Assembly (NCBI GenBank): GCA_018824085.1
Contig: JAHJHI010000019.1
Span: 1-34,731 of the forward strand
Source: Gammaproteobacteria bacterium
Lineage (GTDB): Bacteria; Pseudomonadota; Gammaproteobacteria; Burkholderiales; Rhodocyclaceae
Direction: 5' to 3'
DNA: 34,731 nucleotides
The notes beneath the pieces are model-generated. The model did no database searches. It had not been told where the DNA came from and saw only the letters and a list, made by a program, of their open reading frames with translations. Below are positions 23,976 through 32,956 of this stretch, one piece after another (positions within the stretch are counted from its first letter, which is position 1; each line of letters opens with the position of its first letter). A program made the position numbers and the translations under genes.

Positions 23976-24994
23976 CGCGGCGTGGCCACCTTTTCCATGA
24001 TCTGCGCGACCAGCGCGTCGGCGATCTGCGCGCGGCGCATTTCGTAGACCGGCGTGAAGAACACGCGGTGTCCCAGCGTCGAGGGCAGGATGGCCTGCAC
24101 GTCGTCCGGCACGAGGTGGGTGCGTCCGGCCATCCACGCGACGACGCGCGCGGCGCGCAGCATCGCCATCATGCCGCGCGGGCTGGCGCCGGCGAGGATG
24201 AGCTTCTTCATGTCGACACCGTCGATGCGCACGTCGAACGCGGACGGGTTCTGGCTTGCGTCCCACAGGTCCATCACGTAGCGCTCCAGCGATTCGCTGG
24301 CGGTGACGGTGCGCTGGATGGCGGATGCGATGCGGTTCAGCGACTGCCAGTCGACGACGTCGGGCGCGACCTGCTGCAGCAGTTCGTCGACGTCGTGGAA
24401 GTCCGGGTTGAACACGAGCGCGCGCCGGACCGCCGGATCGCGCGGCGTTTCCATGCGCAGCTCGAACATGAAGCGGTCGCGGGCGGCCGATGCCAGCTCG
24501 AACGTCTCTTCCTTCTCCACCTTGTTGCGGTCGGCGAACACCGTCATGTGCGGGAAACTGTATTCACGGTTGAACGCGGACACCGTGCGTTCGGCCATCG
24601 CGCGCAGCAGCAGCGACTGCACCTGCGGGCGGGCGCGGTTGATCTCGTTGAAGAAGAAGGTGGTCAGGCGCTCGCCGTGGCGCAGCAGCGGGCCGGGCTC
24701 GATGCGCGGCTTGCCTTCGCCGTCGACATAGGTGTGATAGACGAGGTCGTTCGGCATCAGGTCGACGGTGCCCTCGACCCGTTCGAAGTCGCCGCCGACG
24801 GCGCGTGCGAAGGCGCGCAGGATGGTCGTCTTGCCGACGCCGACATCGCCTTCAAGCAACACGTGGCCGCGCGCGAAAAGTGCCACGTTGATGAGCCGCA
24901 CCATGTTGTCCTGGCCGATCACGGCCTTGCGAACTTCGCTCTCCACACGCAGTGCGGCATTGCGCCAGTCCTGCAGCTGTTCCTCTGTTGTCAT
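23972..24994 (-). CDS. mxaR: MoxR-family AAA+ ATPase, MxaR-like (cluster 2)
   Basis: This is a 340-residue MoxR ATPase and the first gene of cluster 2. Walker A is GDVGVGKTT (49-57), Walker B is FFFNEINRA (113-121), and ARDRF follows. I chose ATG at 24994 because AAAGGA lies at a proper distance upstream; an upstream ATG at 25084 would add an unconserved Arg-rich extension. Its numbering aligns without gaps to copy 1 through the core. The upstream neighbour on the same strand (25161-25703) ends in a hairpin, so this operon probably has its own promoter in 24995-25128. Confidence 0.88.
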   Translation of the reverse strand: MTTEEQLQDWRNAALRVESEVRKAVIGQDNMVRLINVALFARGHVLLEGDVGVGKTTILRAFARAVGGDFERVEGTVDLMPNDLVYHTYVDGEGKPRIEPGPLLRHGERLTTFFFNEINRARPQVQSLLLRAMAERTVSAFNREYSFPHMTVFADRNKVEKEETFELASAARDRFMFELRMETPRDPAVRRALVFNPDFHDVDELLQQVAPDVVDWQSLNRIASAIQRTVTASESLERYVMDLWDASQNPSAFDVRIDGVDMKKLILAGASPRGMMAMLRAARVVAWMAGRTHLVPDDVQAILPSTLGHRVFFTPVYEMRRAQIADALVAQIMEKVATPR

Positions 24995-25128
24995 GGATGT
25001 CCTTTGTTGCGTATCGGCAATGGACGGCCGCGCCCGGGCGCGGGCACCGCCGTGTCGTGAAAAAAGGGATGTCGGCGCGGGCAAAGTCTAGGCAATTCGC
25101 CGCGGGCAAGTTGCCTGCGCTGGTCCGC

Positions 25129-25149
25129 GCGCAGCCGTCCTGGCTGCGC
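25129..25149 (-). terminator. perfect 8-bp hairpin downstream of the small membrane protein gene
   Basis: GCGCAGCC (25129-25136) pairs perfectly with GGCTGCGC (25142-25149) around five bases. It lies 12 bases past the stop of the 25161-25703 gene and upstream of mxaR-2, so it would insulate the mxa operon. No strong T-run follows. Confidence 0.5.
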
Positions 25150-25160
25150 CCGCGGCGTGC

Positions 25161-25703
25161 TCAGACGCTGTCCGGCAGCGGCCGCGACGGCTGCATCAGC
25201 CGCGCGATGAGCCGCGCATTGGCCCAGCCGAACAGGCAGCCGGCGAACAGCGCCAGCGGCAGCGCGATGATGACGTTGTCCATTCGCAGGGCGGTCAGCA
25301 CCGCGACATCGAAGCGCCCCGGCGTATCGAGATAGGCCCAGTTCGCCGCGAAGCCATAGACGCAGACCGGCGTGATCGCGAGACGCGGCCACCAGGCTGC
25401 CGCGCTCATGACGCCGACGGCCGCGCCGATGACCAGCGGCACCCACAGCGTGGACGGCATCAGCGCGGGCAGCGGCTGGATCAGGATGGCGAGCGCCGCC
25501 AGCCAGCCGACCGCCACGCCCAGCACCGCGTGCGACAGCACGGCGACGATGGCGGCCGGCGGGCGGTCGCCGCCGCCCAGATGGAAGAAGCAGCCCCAGG
25601 CGATGACCATGGGCCACATGGGGAGCGTGGCGGACTGCATGGAATACGTCATGACGATGGCGAGCACTGCGTTGGCGCAGGTGATGGCAGCAAGCGGTTT
25701 CAT
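25161..25703 (-). CDS. small integral membrane protein, DUF1097-like
   Basis: This 180-residue protein has about five hydrophobic helices and few charged residues. Parts such as WPMVIAWGCFFHLGGG and the C-terminal ALPLALFAGCLFGWANARL recall the DUF1097 family of bacterial inner-membrane proteins, but I am not certain of this. ATG at 25703 is preceded by GGGGAGGT, a strong ribosome site. It is on the same strand as the upstream PPOX gene with a 76-base gap, so co-expression with that IclR-adjacent gene is possible. No function is assigned. Confidence 0.6.
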   Translation of the reverse strand: MKPLAAITCANAVLAIVMTYSMQSATLPMWPMVIAWGCFFHLGGGDRPPAAIVAVLSHAVLGVAVGWLAALAILIQPLPALMPSTLWVPLVIGAAVGVMSAAAWWPRLAITPVCVYGFAANWAYLDTPGRFDVAVLTALRMDNVIIALPLALFAGCLFGWANARLIARLMQPSRPLPDSV

Positions 25704-25779
25704 GGGCAATACCTCCCCCGTGGCGGCGCGCGGCCGCATCGGATCACGTTCGGAAAGGCGGCCGGACGGCCGCCACCGG

Positions 25780-26448
25780 TCAGGCTTCGCCCTTGACCAC
25801 GAGCGCCGCGTACTCGTCACCCGTGAGCACGCCGCCGAGCTGCGCGGCGATGTCGCGGTCACGGGCCGGCAAGGCGTCCTGCAGGGCGTCGATGCGCTTC
25901 CACTGCGGCGGCGGGGCGGGGCAATCCGGTCGCGGCACGTAGCGCGAACTCGCCAGGCGCCGGTAGCGATGGATGTAGCGCGGGCAATTGACGAAGATTT
26001 CCGTGACGTGCACGCGCACCACCATTTCCGCGCCGTGAAAGGCGGGCAGGCCGGCGTTCATCAGCGGGTCGTCGCGGCTCGCCGTGGCTTCGCCATGCAC
26101 GCGCACGCGATGCGGCGTTTCGAAATCGATGAACAGCAGTCCGACCTTGCTGTTCTCCACGATGTTGCCCATCGACAGGTACATGCTGTTGCCATCGAGG
26201 CTGGGGAAAGCCAGCGTCGTGCCATCGAGCACCTTCACCAGTCCGGCGGCGCCGCCCTTGTGCGACACCGTCGGGTAGCCGCGGTGATCCACCGTGCTCA
26301 GGAAGAAGAAGTCGCGTGATTCGATGAAGCCCTGGTGCTCGGGCGGAATCTCGGGCAGCACGATGGCTTCGCGCACGCGCTCGGCCAGTGGCTGCACGCC
26401 GAACGCTTGCTGCAGCGCGCGTTGCCGTTCGCCATAGATGTCTGTCAT
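25780..26448 (-). CDS. PPOX-type (pyridoxamine 5'-phosphate oxidase family) FMN protein
   Basis: This is a 222-residue split-barrel flavoprotein. The features are FIESRDFFFLSTVDHRGYPTVSHKGG (FMN-binding strand-turn-strand), FPSLDGNSMYLSMGNI, and KVGLLFIDFE-P-RVRVHGEA, all typical of PPOX-fold proteins that bind FMN or F420. The C-terminal part (NCPRYIHR, Pro-rich PAPPPQWKR) resembles the larger 'general stress or detoxification' members rather than true PdxH. ATG at 26448 follows GGAGGAG. It is divergent from an IclR regulator and has a palindromic operator about 20 bases upstream, so it is a likely target of that regulator. Confidence 0.82.
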   Translation of the reverse strand: MTDIYGERQRALQQAFGVQPLAERVREAIVLPEIPPEHQGFIESRDFFFLSTVDHRGYPTVSHKGGAAGLVKVLDGTTLAFPSLDGNSMYLSMGNIVENSKVGLLFIDFETPHRVRVHGEATASRDDPLMNAGLPAFHGAEMVVRVHVTEIFVNCPRYIHRYRRLASSRYVPRPDCPAPPPQWKRIDALQDALPARDRDIAAQLGGVLTGDEYAALVVKGEA

Positions 26449-26470
26449 GTCTCCTCCGTGTCGGCAAAAG

Positions 26471-26489
26471 ATGTCCGGTGACCGGACAT
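26471..26489. promoter_or_regulatory. palindromic operator 1 in the PPOX/IclR intergenic region
   Basis: ATGTCCGGT-G-ACCGGACAT is a perfect 9-bp inverted repeat about one base. It sits just upstream of the PPOX gene. Its outer eight bases match operator 2 exactly, so both are probably bound by the divergent IclR-family regulator. Confidence 0.75.
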
Positions 26490-26568
26490 TCAGTTTTCTG
26501 CACTTTCTTTATTTTTCTTCGATGCTAGTGTTCGGCGTTCCCGAGGGCAACAACGTACGGGTACATAG

Positions 26569-26587
26569 ATGTCCGGTATCCGGACAT
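26569..26587. promoter_or_regulatory. palindromic operator 2 in the PPOX/IclR intergenic region
   Basis: ATGTCCGG-TAT-CCGGACAT repeats the arms of operator 1 around a different 3-base centre. It ends 12 bases before the IclR gene start and next to its GGAGG site, a position suited to autorepression. The centres of the two operators are 98 bp apart. Confidence 0.75.
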
Positions 26588-26599
26588 GATGGAGGCCGC

Positions 26600-27433
26600 A
26601 TGTCCGCCAAGCATGAAACGACCCGCCGGCCCCGCGCCGCTCCGACCACCGATGACGCGCCCGCCGGCAGCCTGCATCGTGCGCGACTGCTCATCACCAC
26701 CATTGCGCGCGGCTCGCGCCGGGGCAGCCTGCTCACCGAACTGGTGGCGCGGACCGGCCTGCCGCGACCCACGATTCATCGCGTGCTCGACATGCTGATG
26801 GACATGGGCTGGGTCGAGCGCGACGCGGCGACGATGCGCTTCAACCTCGGGCGCGATCTCGCCGCGCTCGGCCATTCGGCGATCAGCCGCCAGCCGGTGG
26901 AGCGCGTGGCGGCGGGCGAACTGAGTGCGCTGGCGCAGGAACTGGAACAGGTCGTGTTCCTGCAGGTGCGTTCCGGTCTGGACTGCGTGCTGATCGGCCG
27001 CTACGACACGCGTTCCCAGGTGCGCCTCGGGCGCGGGGACATCGGGCTTCGCACGCCATTCGGCATATCGCAGAGCTGTCTGGCGATGATGTCGCGCCTG
27101 CCCGAGGCGGAAGTCATGGACGTCGTGGCGCGCAACATGGCGCGCTATCACCGGATCGAGCGCTTCGACGAACAGCGTCATCGGGACGCGATCAGCTTTG
27201 CGCTGGCCAACGGCTATTCGTGTTTCGACGGCATGGTGCTGGACCGCGGCACCAGCGGCATGGGCGTGCCGATCTGTGACCCGTCCGGCTATCCGGTGGC
27301 CGGCATCGGCACCACCTACATCACCGTCTGGCTGGACGAGGCGGCAAAGAGTGCCTGCCGCGAGCGGCTGGAACAGGCGGCCGCACGCGTGCAGCAGCGC
27401 CTGTTCGCACTGCCCGACGAGACGGGTGTGTGA
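26600..27433 (+). CDS. IclR-family transcriptional regulator
   Basis: This is a 277-residue IclR protein. An N-terminal winged helix-turn-helix (about 25-90) includes SLLTELVARTGLPRPTIHRVLDML and GWVERD. The C-terminal effector domain (about 105-265) shows VVFLQVRSGLDCVLIGRYD, GIGLRTPFGISQSCLA-like and GMGVPI-D-SGYPVAGIG elements of the family. ATG at 26600 has GGAGG at 26591-26595. It shares an intergenic region with the divergent PPOX gene, with two identical-arm palindromes as likely binding sites. The effector is unknown. Confidence 0.9.
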   Translation: MSAKHETTRRPRAAPTTDDAPAGSLHRARLLITTIARGSRRGSLLTELVARTGLPRPTIHRVLDMLMDMGWVERDAATMRFNLGRDLAALGHSAISRQPVERVAAGELSALAQELEQVVFLQVRSGLDCVLIGRYDTRSQVRLGRGDIGLRTPFGISQSCLAMMSRLPEAEVMDVVARNMARYHRIERFDEQRHRDAISFALANGYSCFDGMVLDRGTSGMGVPICDPSGYPVAGIGTTYITVWLDEAAKSACRERLEQAAARVQQRLFALPDETGV

Positions 27434-27640
27434 TCAGCGCGTGATGAAGTGCACCAGCGTCAGGATGGTCGTGATGAACAGCGCGACACCGACGAGCGCG
27501 CCGGCGATCACCTGCGGCGGCGTGAGCTGGATCGATTCGCGGTCGTGGTCGCTGCGCTTGCGCACGCCGAAGAAGCTCCAGAACACGGTGCCCGCAACGC
27601 GGCGCAGGGACGGACGGGCCTGGGTGAGCGGTGGCGACAT
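27434..27640 (-). CDS. DUF2970 small membrane protein
   Basis: This is a 68-residue protein with the DUF2970 signature: TVFWSFFGVRKRSDHDRES followed by LTPPQVIAGALVGVALFITTILTLVHFI, a single C-terminal membrane helix. The family is common in betaproteobacteria and of unknown function. ATG at 27640 is preceded by GAGGAG. Its stop codon abuts the IclR stop on the other strand with no base between them. Confidence 0.88.
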   Translation of the reverse strand: MSPPLTQARPSLRRVAGTVFWSFFGVRKRSDHDRESIQLTPPQVIAGALVGVALFITTILTLVHFITR

Positions 27641-27790
27641 GTTCGATCTCCTCGGTATCGTTGCCGTGGCGGCACTGGAACGGCCACCATAGGCTGGATG
27701 CGGCCACGCTCACAGCGGCAGTCCGGTTCATATCCGACCGGCACAGCGGGGCGGGCATATTGCCTGCACCGGACGGCGCGGCGGCCCGGC

Positions 27791-27796
27791 TAGAAT
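27791..27796 (+). promoter_or_regulatory. possible -10 of the histidine kinase gene
   Basis: TAGAAT lies seven bases before the kinase ATG at 27803, within GGCTAGAAT. If used, transcription would start at or next to the start codon, giving a nearly leaderless mRNA. No good -35 was found at 16-18 bases. Confidence 0.25.
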
Positions 27797-27802
27797 GGGC
27801 CG

Positions 27803-29338
27803 ATGAAGCGTGGCATGAATCTGAAACTGACGCTGATGCTGCGCATCACGCTGCTGGCGGTTGCGATGGGCGTGTTCGCCTCGGCCGGCCTGATGTGGCG
27901 CACCACGACGCGGCTGCAGTCGGAAGCCGTGCGCAACGCCGATCTCGTGGCCCGTCTGATCACTGACCAGATGTCGCGCCAGCTGAGCGGGCTGGAGCTG
28001 GACATCGGCAAGCCCGACCTCGCCCGCTTCACCGAATTCGCCGACGTCACCCGGCTGTGCGTGCAGTACTTCGACCGCGCGGGCGCGCTGTCCGCCAACA
28101 GCTGCCAGCCGCGCACCGACGCGCCGGCGCCGGCGCGCAGTGCGCCCGACTGGTTCCGCGAGCTGGTGCGCTACACGCTCAACCAGCGCATCCATCGCGG
28201 CGAATCGCTCGGCGAGCAGCCGGGTGACGCACCCGGCGTGAAGGTCGGACGCAAGGTGCTGTGGTATCAGCCGTACGGCGTCGGTCTCGACGTGGGGCGC
28301 GCACCCGGCCTGAAGATGGGCGAGGTGCTCATCCGCGTCGATGCCGACCTGGAGAGCGAGGCGGTGTGGGACGAAATCACGCGACTGCTGCTGTGGACGG
28401 CGCTGGCCGTCGTCGCTTTCAACGTGCTCATCTACTTCAGCATCAGCCGCGCACTGCGTCCCGCGTCCGACGTGCTCGACGGCCTGAGCCAGCTCGAACG
28501 CGGCGATCTGGACGCGCGCCTGCCGTCGTTCGAACTGATCGAGTTCCGGCGCATCAGTTCGGTGTTCAACACGATGGCGGAGAACCTGCAGCAGAAGACG
28601 CGCGAGCAGCAGCGTCTGGCGCAGATGCTGCTCACCGTGCAGGAGGGCGAGCGCCGCCATCTGGCACGCGAGCTGCACGACGAATTCGGGCAGAGCCTCG
28701 CCTCGATCAGTGCGGAGGCGGCCTGCATCGTCAACGAGGCGGGGCGGCCCGCGCCGCAGCCCGGCGCGCTGCTCGACAGCGGGCAGGCGGTGGCGCGCAC
28801 CGTCAGTTCGATGATGGAGGCGCTGCACGGCATCCTGCGCCAGCTGCGCCCGGTCGGGCTGGACGAATACGGCCTGATCGCCGGGCTCGGCAATCTGGTG
28901 CGCATGTGGGACGCCCGGGCGCGCGGGCGCTGCGACTACCGCTTCGAGGCGATCGGCAATTTCGAACAGCTGCCGGATGACATCGCGATCAATCTCTACC
29001 GCATCGTGCAGGAGTGCCTGACCAATGCCGCGAAGCACTCCGGCGCCGCGACGGTGTCGGTGCGGCTGGAACACCGTCCGGCGCGCGGTGACATTCACCT
29101 GGAGGTGACCGACGACGGCGTGGCGCAGGGCCCGCAGTTGCCGGTGGTGCAGCAGGGCAGCGCAGGCGGTTTCGGCCTGATCGGCGTGAAGGAGCGGGTG
29201 ATCGCCCTCGGCGGCAGCTTGCAGCTGCATGCCGGAGAGCCGCAGGGCCTGACGATAGACATTTACGTGCCCTGGCAACGCAGCGACGCGCGCCCCGCGC
29301 AACGCACGGACACCGCAACGACGGAAAACCATGACTGA
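27803..29338 (+). CDS. NarX-type sensor histidine kinase (possible MxaY-like)
   Basis: This is a 511-residue membrane kinase. A first helix (about 13-31), a periplasmic domain to about 193, a second helix (about 194-213), HAMP (about 214-268) and a HisKA_3 domain with phospho-accepting His292 in RELHDEFGQSL follow in order. The ATPase domain has the N-box NLYRIVQECLTNAAKHS (Asn408) and GGFGLIGVKERV. The gene overlaps the response regulator by 8 bases. Kinases of this HisKA_3 class (MoxY/MxaY) control methanol dehydrogenase in Paracoccus and some methanotrophs; the nearby mxa clusters make that a reasonable but unproved guess. An in-frame ATG at 27815 is an alternative start. Confidence 0.87.
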   Translation: MKRGMNLKLTLMLRITLLAVAMGVFASAGLMWRTTTRLQSEAVRNADLVARLITDQMSRQLSGLELDIGKPDLARFTEFADVTRLCVQYFDRAGALSANSCQPRTDAPAPARSAPDWFRELVRYTLNQRIHRGESLGEQPGDAPGVKVGRKVLWYQPYGVGLDVGRAPGLKMGEVLIRVDADLESEAVWDEITRLLLWTALAVVAFNVLIYFSISRALRPASDVLDGLSQLERGDLDARLPSFELIEFRRISSVFNTMAENLQQKTREQQRLAQMLLTVQEGERRHLARELHDEFGQSLASISAEAACIVNEAGRPAPQPGALLDSGQAVARTVSSMMEALHGILRQLRPVGLDEYGLIAGLGNLVRMWDARARGRCDYRFEAIGNFEQLPDDIAINLYRIVQECLTNAAKHSGAATVSVRLEHRPARGDIHLEVTDDGVAQGPQLPVVQQGSAGGFGLIGVKERVIALGGSLQLHAGEPQGLTIDIYVPWQRSDARPAQRTDTATTENHD

Positions 29339-29981
29339 TACCCCGATAGGCATCCTGCTGGTCGACGACCACGCGGTCGTGCGCGAAGGCTACCGCCGGC
29401 TCATCGAGCGCCATCCGCCGCTGCACATCGTGGCCGAGGCCGATTCCGGAGAAGCGGCCTACCGGCTGTACGTGGAGCACACGCCTGACGTCGTGGTGAT
29501 GGACATCACGCTGCCCGGCGCGAGCGGCATCCAGACGCTGCAGCGCATCGTCCAGCGCGACCGCGATGCGCGCGTGCTCATCTTCACGATGCACCGTGAT
29601 GCCACGTTCGCCGAGAAGGCGCTCGAGTCCGGCGCGCTTGGCTACGTCACGAAAAGCTCGCCGCCGGAGCTGCTGGTGCATGCGATCTGCGACGTGTACG
29701 CGCGGCGCCAGACCATCAGCCCGGACATGCTGCCCGACCTCGCGGCGCTTCGCCGCAGCGGCAGCGCCGCGGCGAAGAACCCGCTGCACGCCTTGAGTGC
29801 GCGCGAATTCGAAATCCTGCGCATGCTGGTTGCCGCGCGCTCGCGCGAGGACATCGCCGAGACGCTGCACATCAGCACCAAGACGGTGTTCAACATCCAC
29901 TACCAGATCAAGTCCAAGCTCGGCGTATCGACCGACATCGAGCTGATGCACGCGGCGCGCCAGCTGAACCTGCTCGATTGA
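29331..29981 (+). CDS. NarL/FixJ-type response regulator (possible MxaX-like)
   Basis: This is a 216-residue response regulator. The receiver domain has the acidic pair D12-D13, phospho-acceptor D58 in VVVMDITLPG, Thr86 and Lys108. The C-terminal LuxR-type helix-turn-helix is LSAREFEILRMLVAARSREDIAETLHISTKTVFNIHYQIKSKLGVST, where ISTKTVFNIHYQIKSKLG is the recognition region (split here for description). It overlaps the kinase gene by 8 bases, so it is its cognate partner. Targets are unknown; mxa or MDH promoters in this window are candidates. Confidence 0.9.
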   Translation: MTDTPIGILLVDDHAVVREGYRRLIERHPPLHIVAEADSGEAAYRLYVEHTPDVVVMDITLPGASGIQTLQRIVQRDRDARVLIFTMHRDATFAEKALESGALGYVTKSSPPELLVHAICDVYARRQTISPDMLPDLAALRRSGSAAAKNPLHALSAREFEILRMLVAARSREDIAETLHISTKTVFNIHYQIKSKLGVSTDIELMHAARQLNLLD

Positions 29982-30003
29982 GTGCTCCGGCGGGAAGGGC
30001 GGC

Positions 30004-32910
30004 TCAGTCGTCGCCCGATGCGGCCGGGTCCGGTACCGGCTTTCTCCTGCCTGCCGCCGCCTTTCCGCTGCCCTTCGCGGCCGGCTTTGCCGCCGTCATC
30101 GCGAGCAGCGGCGCCAGATAGCGCCCGGTGTGCGAAGCCGGCTCGGCGGCCACCTGCTCCGGCGTGCCGGTGGCGATGATCTCGCCGCCGCCGGCGCCGC
30201 CTTCCGGGCCGAGATCCAGCAGCCAGTCGGCGGTCTTGATGACGTCCAGGTTGTGCTCGATGACGACGATGGTGTTGCCGGCGTCGCGCAGCCGGCCGAG
30301 CACGCCGAGCAGCATGTCGACGTCGTGGAAGTGCAGGCCGGTGGTCGGCTCGTCGAGGATGTAGAGCGTGCGGCCGGTGTCGCGTTTCGACAGTTCGAGC
30401 GCCAGCTTCACGCGCTGCGCCTCGCCGCCGGACAGCGTGGTGGCACTCTGGCCGAGGCCGATGTAGCCGAGGCCGACCTCGACCAGCGTCTCCAGCTTGC
30501 GCGCGACGGTGGGCACCGCGTCGAAGAAGCCGCGCGCCTCGTTCACGGTCATCGCCAGCACGTCGTGGATGGTCTTGCCCTTGTAGCGGATGTCCAGCGT
30601 CTCGCGGTTGTAGCGGCGGCCGTTGCACACGTCGCACGGCACGAACACGTCCGGCAGGAAGTGCATCTCGACGCGCACCAGACCGTCGCCCTGGCACGCT
30701 TCGCAGCGCCCGCCCTTCACGTTGAAGGAGAAGCGGCCCGGGCCGTAGCCGCGCGAGCGCGCTTCCGGCGTGCCGGCGAACAGTTCGCGTATCGGTGTCA
30801 GCAGGCCGGTGTAGGTGGCGGGGTTCGAGCGCGGCGTGCGCCCGATCGGCGACTGGTCGACATTGATCACCTTGTCGAACTGTTCCAGCCCGTCGATCGA
30901 GTCGTGCGCCGCCGGCAGCGCGGCCGAGCCGTACAGGTGATGGGCGGCGGCGGTGTAGAGCGTGTCGTTGATCAGCGTGGACTTGCCGGAGCCGGACACG
31001 CCGGTCACGCAGGTCAGCAGGCCGAGCGGAATGGCGGCGTCGGTGCCGCGCAGGTTGTTGCCCCGCGCGCCGCGGATGTGCAGCCAGGCGTCGGTCGGCG
31101 GCGTCCTTTTCACCGGCACGGCGATCCGCTGGCGTCCGGACAGATAGGCGCCGGTGAGGCTGGCTTCGGACGCGGCGATGTCGGCCGGCGTGCCCTGCGC
31201 GATCACTTCGCCGCCGTGCTGGCCGGCGCCGGGCCCCATGTCGACGACGTGGTCGGCCATTTCGATGGCTTCCTGGTCGTGTTCGACCACGACCACCGTG
31301 TTGCCGAGGTCGCGCAGGCGCGACAGCGTGCCGAGCAGGCGTGCGTTGTCACGCTGGTGCAGTCCGATGGACGGCTCGTCCAGCACGTACATGACGCCGG
31401 TGAGCCCGGAGCCGATCTGGCTCGCCAGACGGATGCGCTGCGCTTCGCCGCCGGACAGCGTTTCCGCCGAGCGGTCCAGGCTGAGGTAGTCCAGGCCGAC
31501 GTCGATGAGGAAACCGAGGCGCGACGAAACCTCGCGCATGATGCGGCTCGCGATGGCCGCGCGCGCGCCATCCAGTTCGAGTTCGTCGAACACCTGCTTG
31601 CAGGCGCGCAGCGGCTGGCCGGCGAGCTGCGGCAACGTGTGGCCGGCGACGCGCACGTGGCGCGCGTCGCTGCGCAGCCGCGTGCCCTGGCAGGACGGGC
31701 ACACCTTGGTGTTGCGATATTTGCCGAGTTCCTCGCGCACCACCACCGAATCGGTTTCGCGGTAACGGCGCTCCAGATTGGGCACGACGCCTTCGAAGGC
31801 GTGTTCGCGCACCGTCGTGCGGCCGGATTCCGACAGGTAGCGGAAGGGGATGCGCGTCTGCCCCGAGCCGTCGAGCACCACCGACTGCAGCCGCTCTTCC
31901 AGCTGGTCGAACGGCGTGTCGATATCGAACTTGTAGAAGGCAGCCAGGCTGGACAGCAGCTGGAAGTAGAACTGGTTGCGCCGGTCCCATCCACGGATCG
32001 CGCCGGCGGCCAGCGACATGTCCGGATGGGCGACGATGCGGCCCGGGTCGAAGAAGGTGACCATGCCCAGACCGTCGCAACTGGTGCACGCGCCGGCCGG
32101 GTTGTTGAACGAGAACAGGCGCGGCTCCAGTTCGGCCACGCTGTGGCCGCACACCGGGCAGGCGAAGCGGGCGGAAAACAGTTGCTCCGTGCCGTTGTCC
32201 ATGTCCAGCGCGATGGCGCGGCCTTCTGCCTGCTGCAACGCCGTTTCCAGCGATTCGGCCAGACGCTGGCGCACGTCGGGGCGCACCTTCAGGCGGTCGA
32301 CGACGACGTCGATCGAGTGCTTGATGTTCTTGTCCAGCTTCGGCAGCGCGTCGATATCCATCATCTTGCCGTCGAGGCGCACGCGCACGAAGCCGCGCGA
32401 GCGCAGCTCGGAAATCAGCTCGACCTGTTCACCCTTGCGCTCGCTCACGACCGGCGCGAGGATGGCCACCTTGCTTTCTTCCGGCATGGCGAGCACCGCG
32501 TCCACCATTTGCGACACGCTCTGCGCCGCCAGCGGTTCGCCGTGCTCGGGGCAGTGCGGCGTGCCTACACGGGCGAACAGCAGGCGCAGGTAGTCGTGGA
32601 TTTCAGTCACCGTGCCCACGGTGGAGCGCGGATTGTGGCTGGTCGCCTTCTGTTCGATGGAAATCGCCGGCGACAGGCCCTCGATGAGGTCCACGTCCGG
32701 CTTTTCCATGAGCTGCAGGAACTGGCGCGCGTACGCCGACAGCGATTCCACGTAGCGGCGCTGGCCTTCGGCGTACAGCGTGTCGAAGGCGAGTGAGCTC
32801 TTGCCGGACCCCGACAGTCCGGTGATCACCGTGAGGCGGTCGCGCGGAATGTCGATATTGATGTTCTTCAGATTGTGGGTGCGAGCACCTCGGATGCGTA
32901 TCCAGTCCAT
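30004..32910 (-). CDS. uvrA: UvrA, excinuclease ABC subunit A
   Basis: This is a 968-residue UvrA, the DNA-damage sensor of nucleotide excision repair. It has two ABC ATPase modules. Walker A motifs are GLSGSGKS (31-38) and GVSGSGKS (near 636), and each module has an LSGGEAQR signature with a following DEP. The zinc modules are CPVCGHS with CTSCDGLG in the first half, CPSCQGTRL in the middle, and [10 protein letters not shown] with [10 protein letters not shown] in the second half. A Lys/Ala/Pro-rich tail follows at the C-terminus. It is convergent with the response regulator (22-base gap, no hairpin) and divergent from the YajR-like gene, an arrangement common in betaproteobacteria. Confidence 0.97.
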   Translation of the reverse strand: MDWIRIRGARTHNLKNINIDIPRDRLTVITGLSGSGKSSLAFDTLYAEGQRRYVESLSAYARQFLQLMEKPDVDLIEGLSPAISIEQKATSHNPRSTVGTVTEIHDYLRLLFARVGTPHCPEHGEPLAAQSVSQMVDAVLAMPEESKVAILAPVVSERKGEQVELISELRSRGFVRVRLDGKMMDIDALPKLDKNIKHSIDVVVDRLKVRPDVRQRLAESLETALQQAEGRAIALDMDNGTEQLFSARFACPVCGHSVAELEPRLFSFNNPAGACTSCDGLGMVTFFDPGRIVAHPDMSLAAGAIRGWDRRNQFYFQLLSSLAAFYKFDIDTPFDQLEERLQSVVLDGSGQTRIPFRYLSESGRTTVREHAFEGVVPNLERRYRETDSVVVREELGKYRNTKVCPSCQGTRLRSDARHVRVAGHTLPQLAGQPLRACKQVFDELELDGARAAIASRIMREVSSRLGFLIDVGLDYLSLDRSAETLSGGEAQRIRLASQIGSGLTGVMYVLDEPSIGLHQRDNARLLGTLSRLRDLGNTVVVVEHDQEAIEMADHVVDMGPGAGQHGGEVIAQGTPADIAASEASLTGAYLSGRQRIAVPVKRTPPTDAWLHIRGARGNNLRGTDAAIPLGLLTCVTGVSGSGKSTLINDTLYTAAAHHLYGSAALPAAHDSIDGLEQFDKVINVDQSPIGRTPRSNPATYTGLLTPIRELFAGTPEARSRGYGPGRFSFNVKGGRCEACQGDGLVRVEMHFLPDVFVPCDVCNGRRYNRETLDIRYKGKTIHDVLAMTVNEARGFFDAVPTVARKLETLVEVGLGYIGLGQSATTLSGGEAQRVKLALELSKRDTGRTLYILDEPTTGLHFHDVDMLLGVLGRLRDAGNTIVVIEHNLDVIKTADWLLDLGPEGGAGGGEIIATGTPEQVAAEPASHTGRYLAPLLAMTAAKPAAKGSGKAAAGRRKPVPDPAASGDD

Positions 32911-32940
32911 CAGCGAGCCCAGGTCACAGCAAACCGGCTA

Positions 32941-32956
32941 TGAAAACCTATTTTCA
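32941..32956. promoter_or_regulatory. AT-rich palindrome in the uvrA/MFS intergenic region
   Basis: TGAAAA-CCTA-TTTTCA is a perfect 6-bp inverted repeat about 31 bases upstream of the uvrA start. It stands out from the GC-rich surroundings and may be a promoter element or operator. It does not match the CTGT-N8-ACAG LexA pattern. Confidence 0.3.

Noticed and set aside
25039-25109. Three copies of CGCGGGCA upstream of mxaR-2 as regulator sites
   Set aside because: Irregular spacing (37 and 25 bp) and simple GC composition make chance likely in this genome.
30130-32796. Open frame of 888 codons on the plus strand opposite uvrA
   Set aside because: It is antisense to an intact UvrA and has the same Val/Arg/Ala/His composition as other shadow frames, with no ribosome site.
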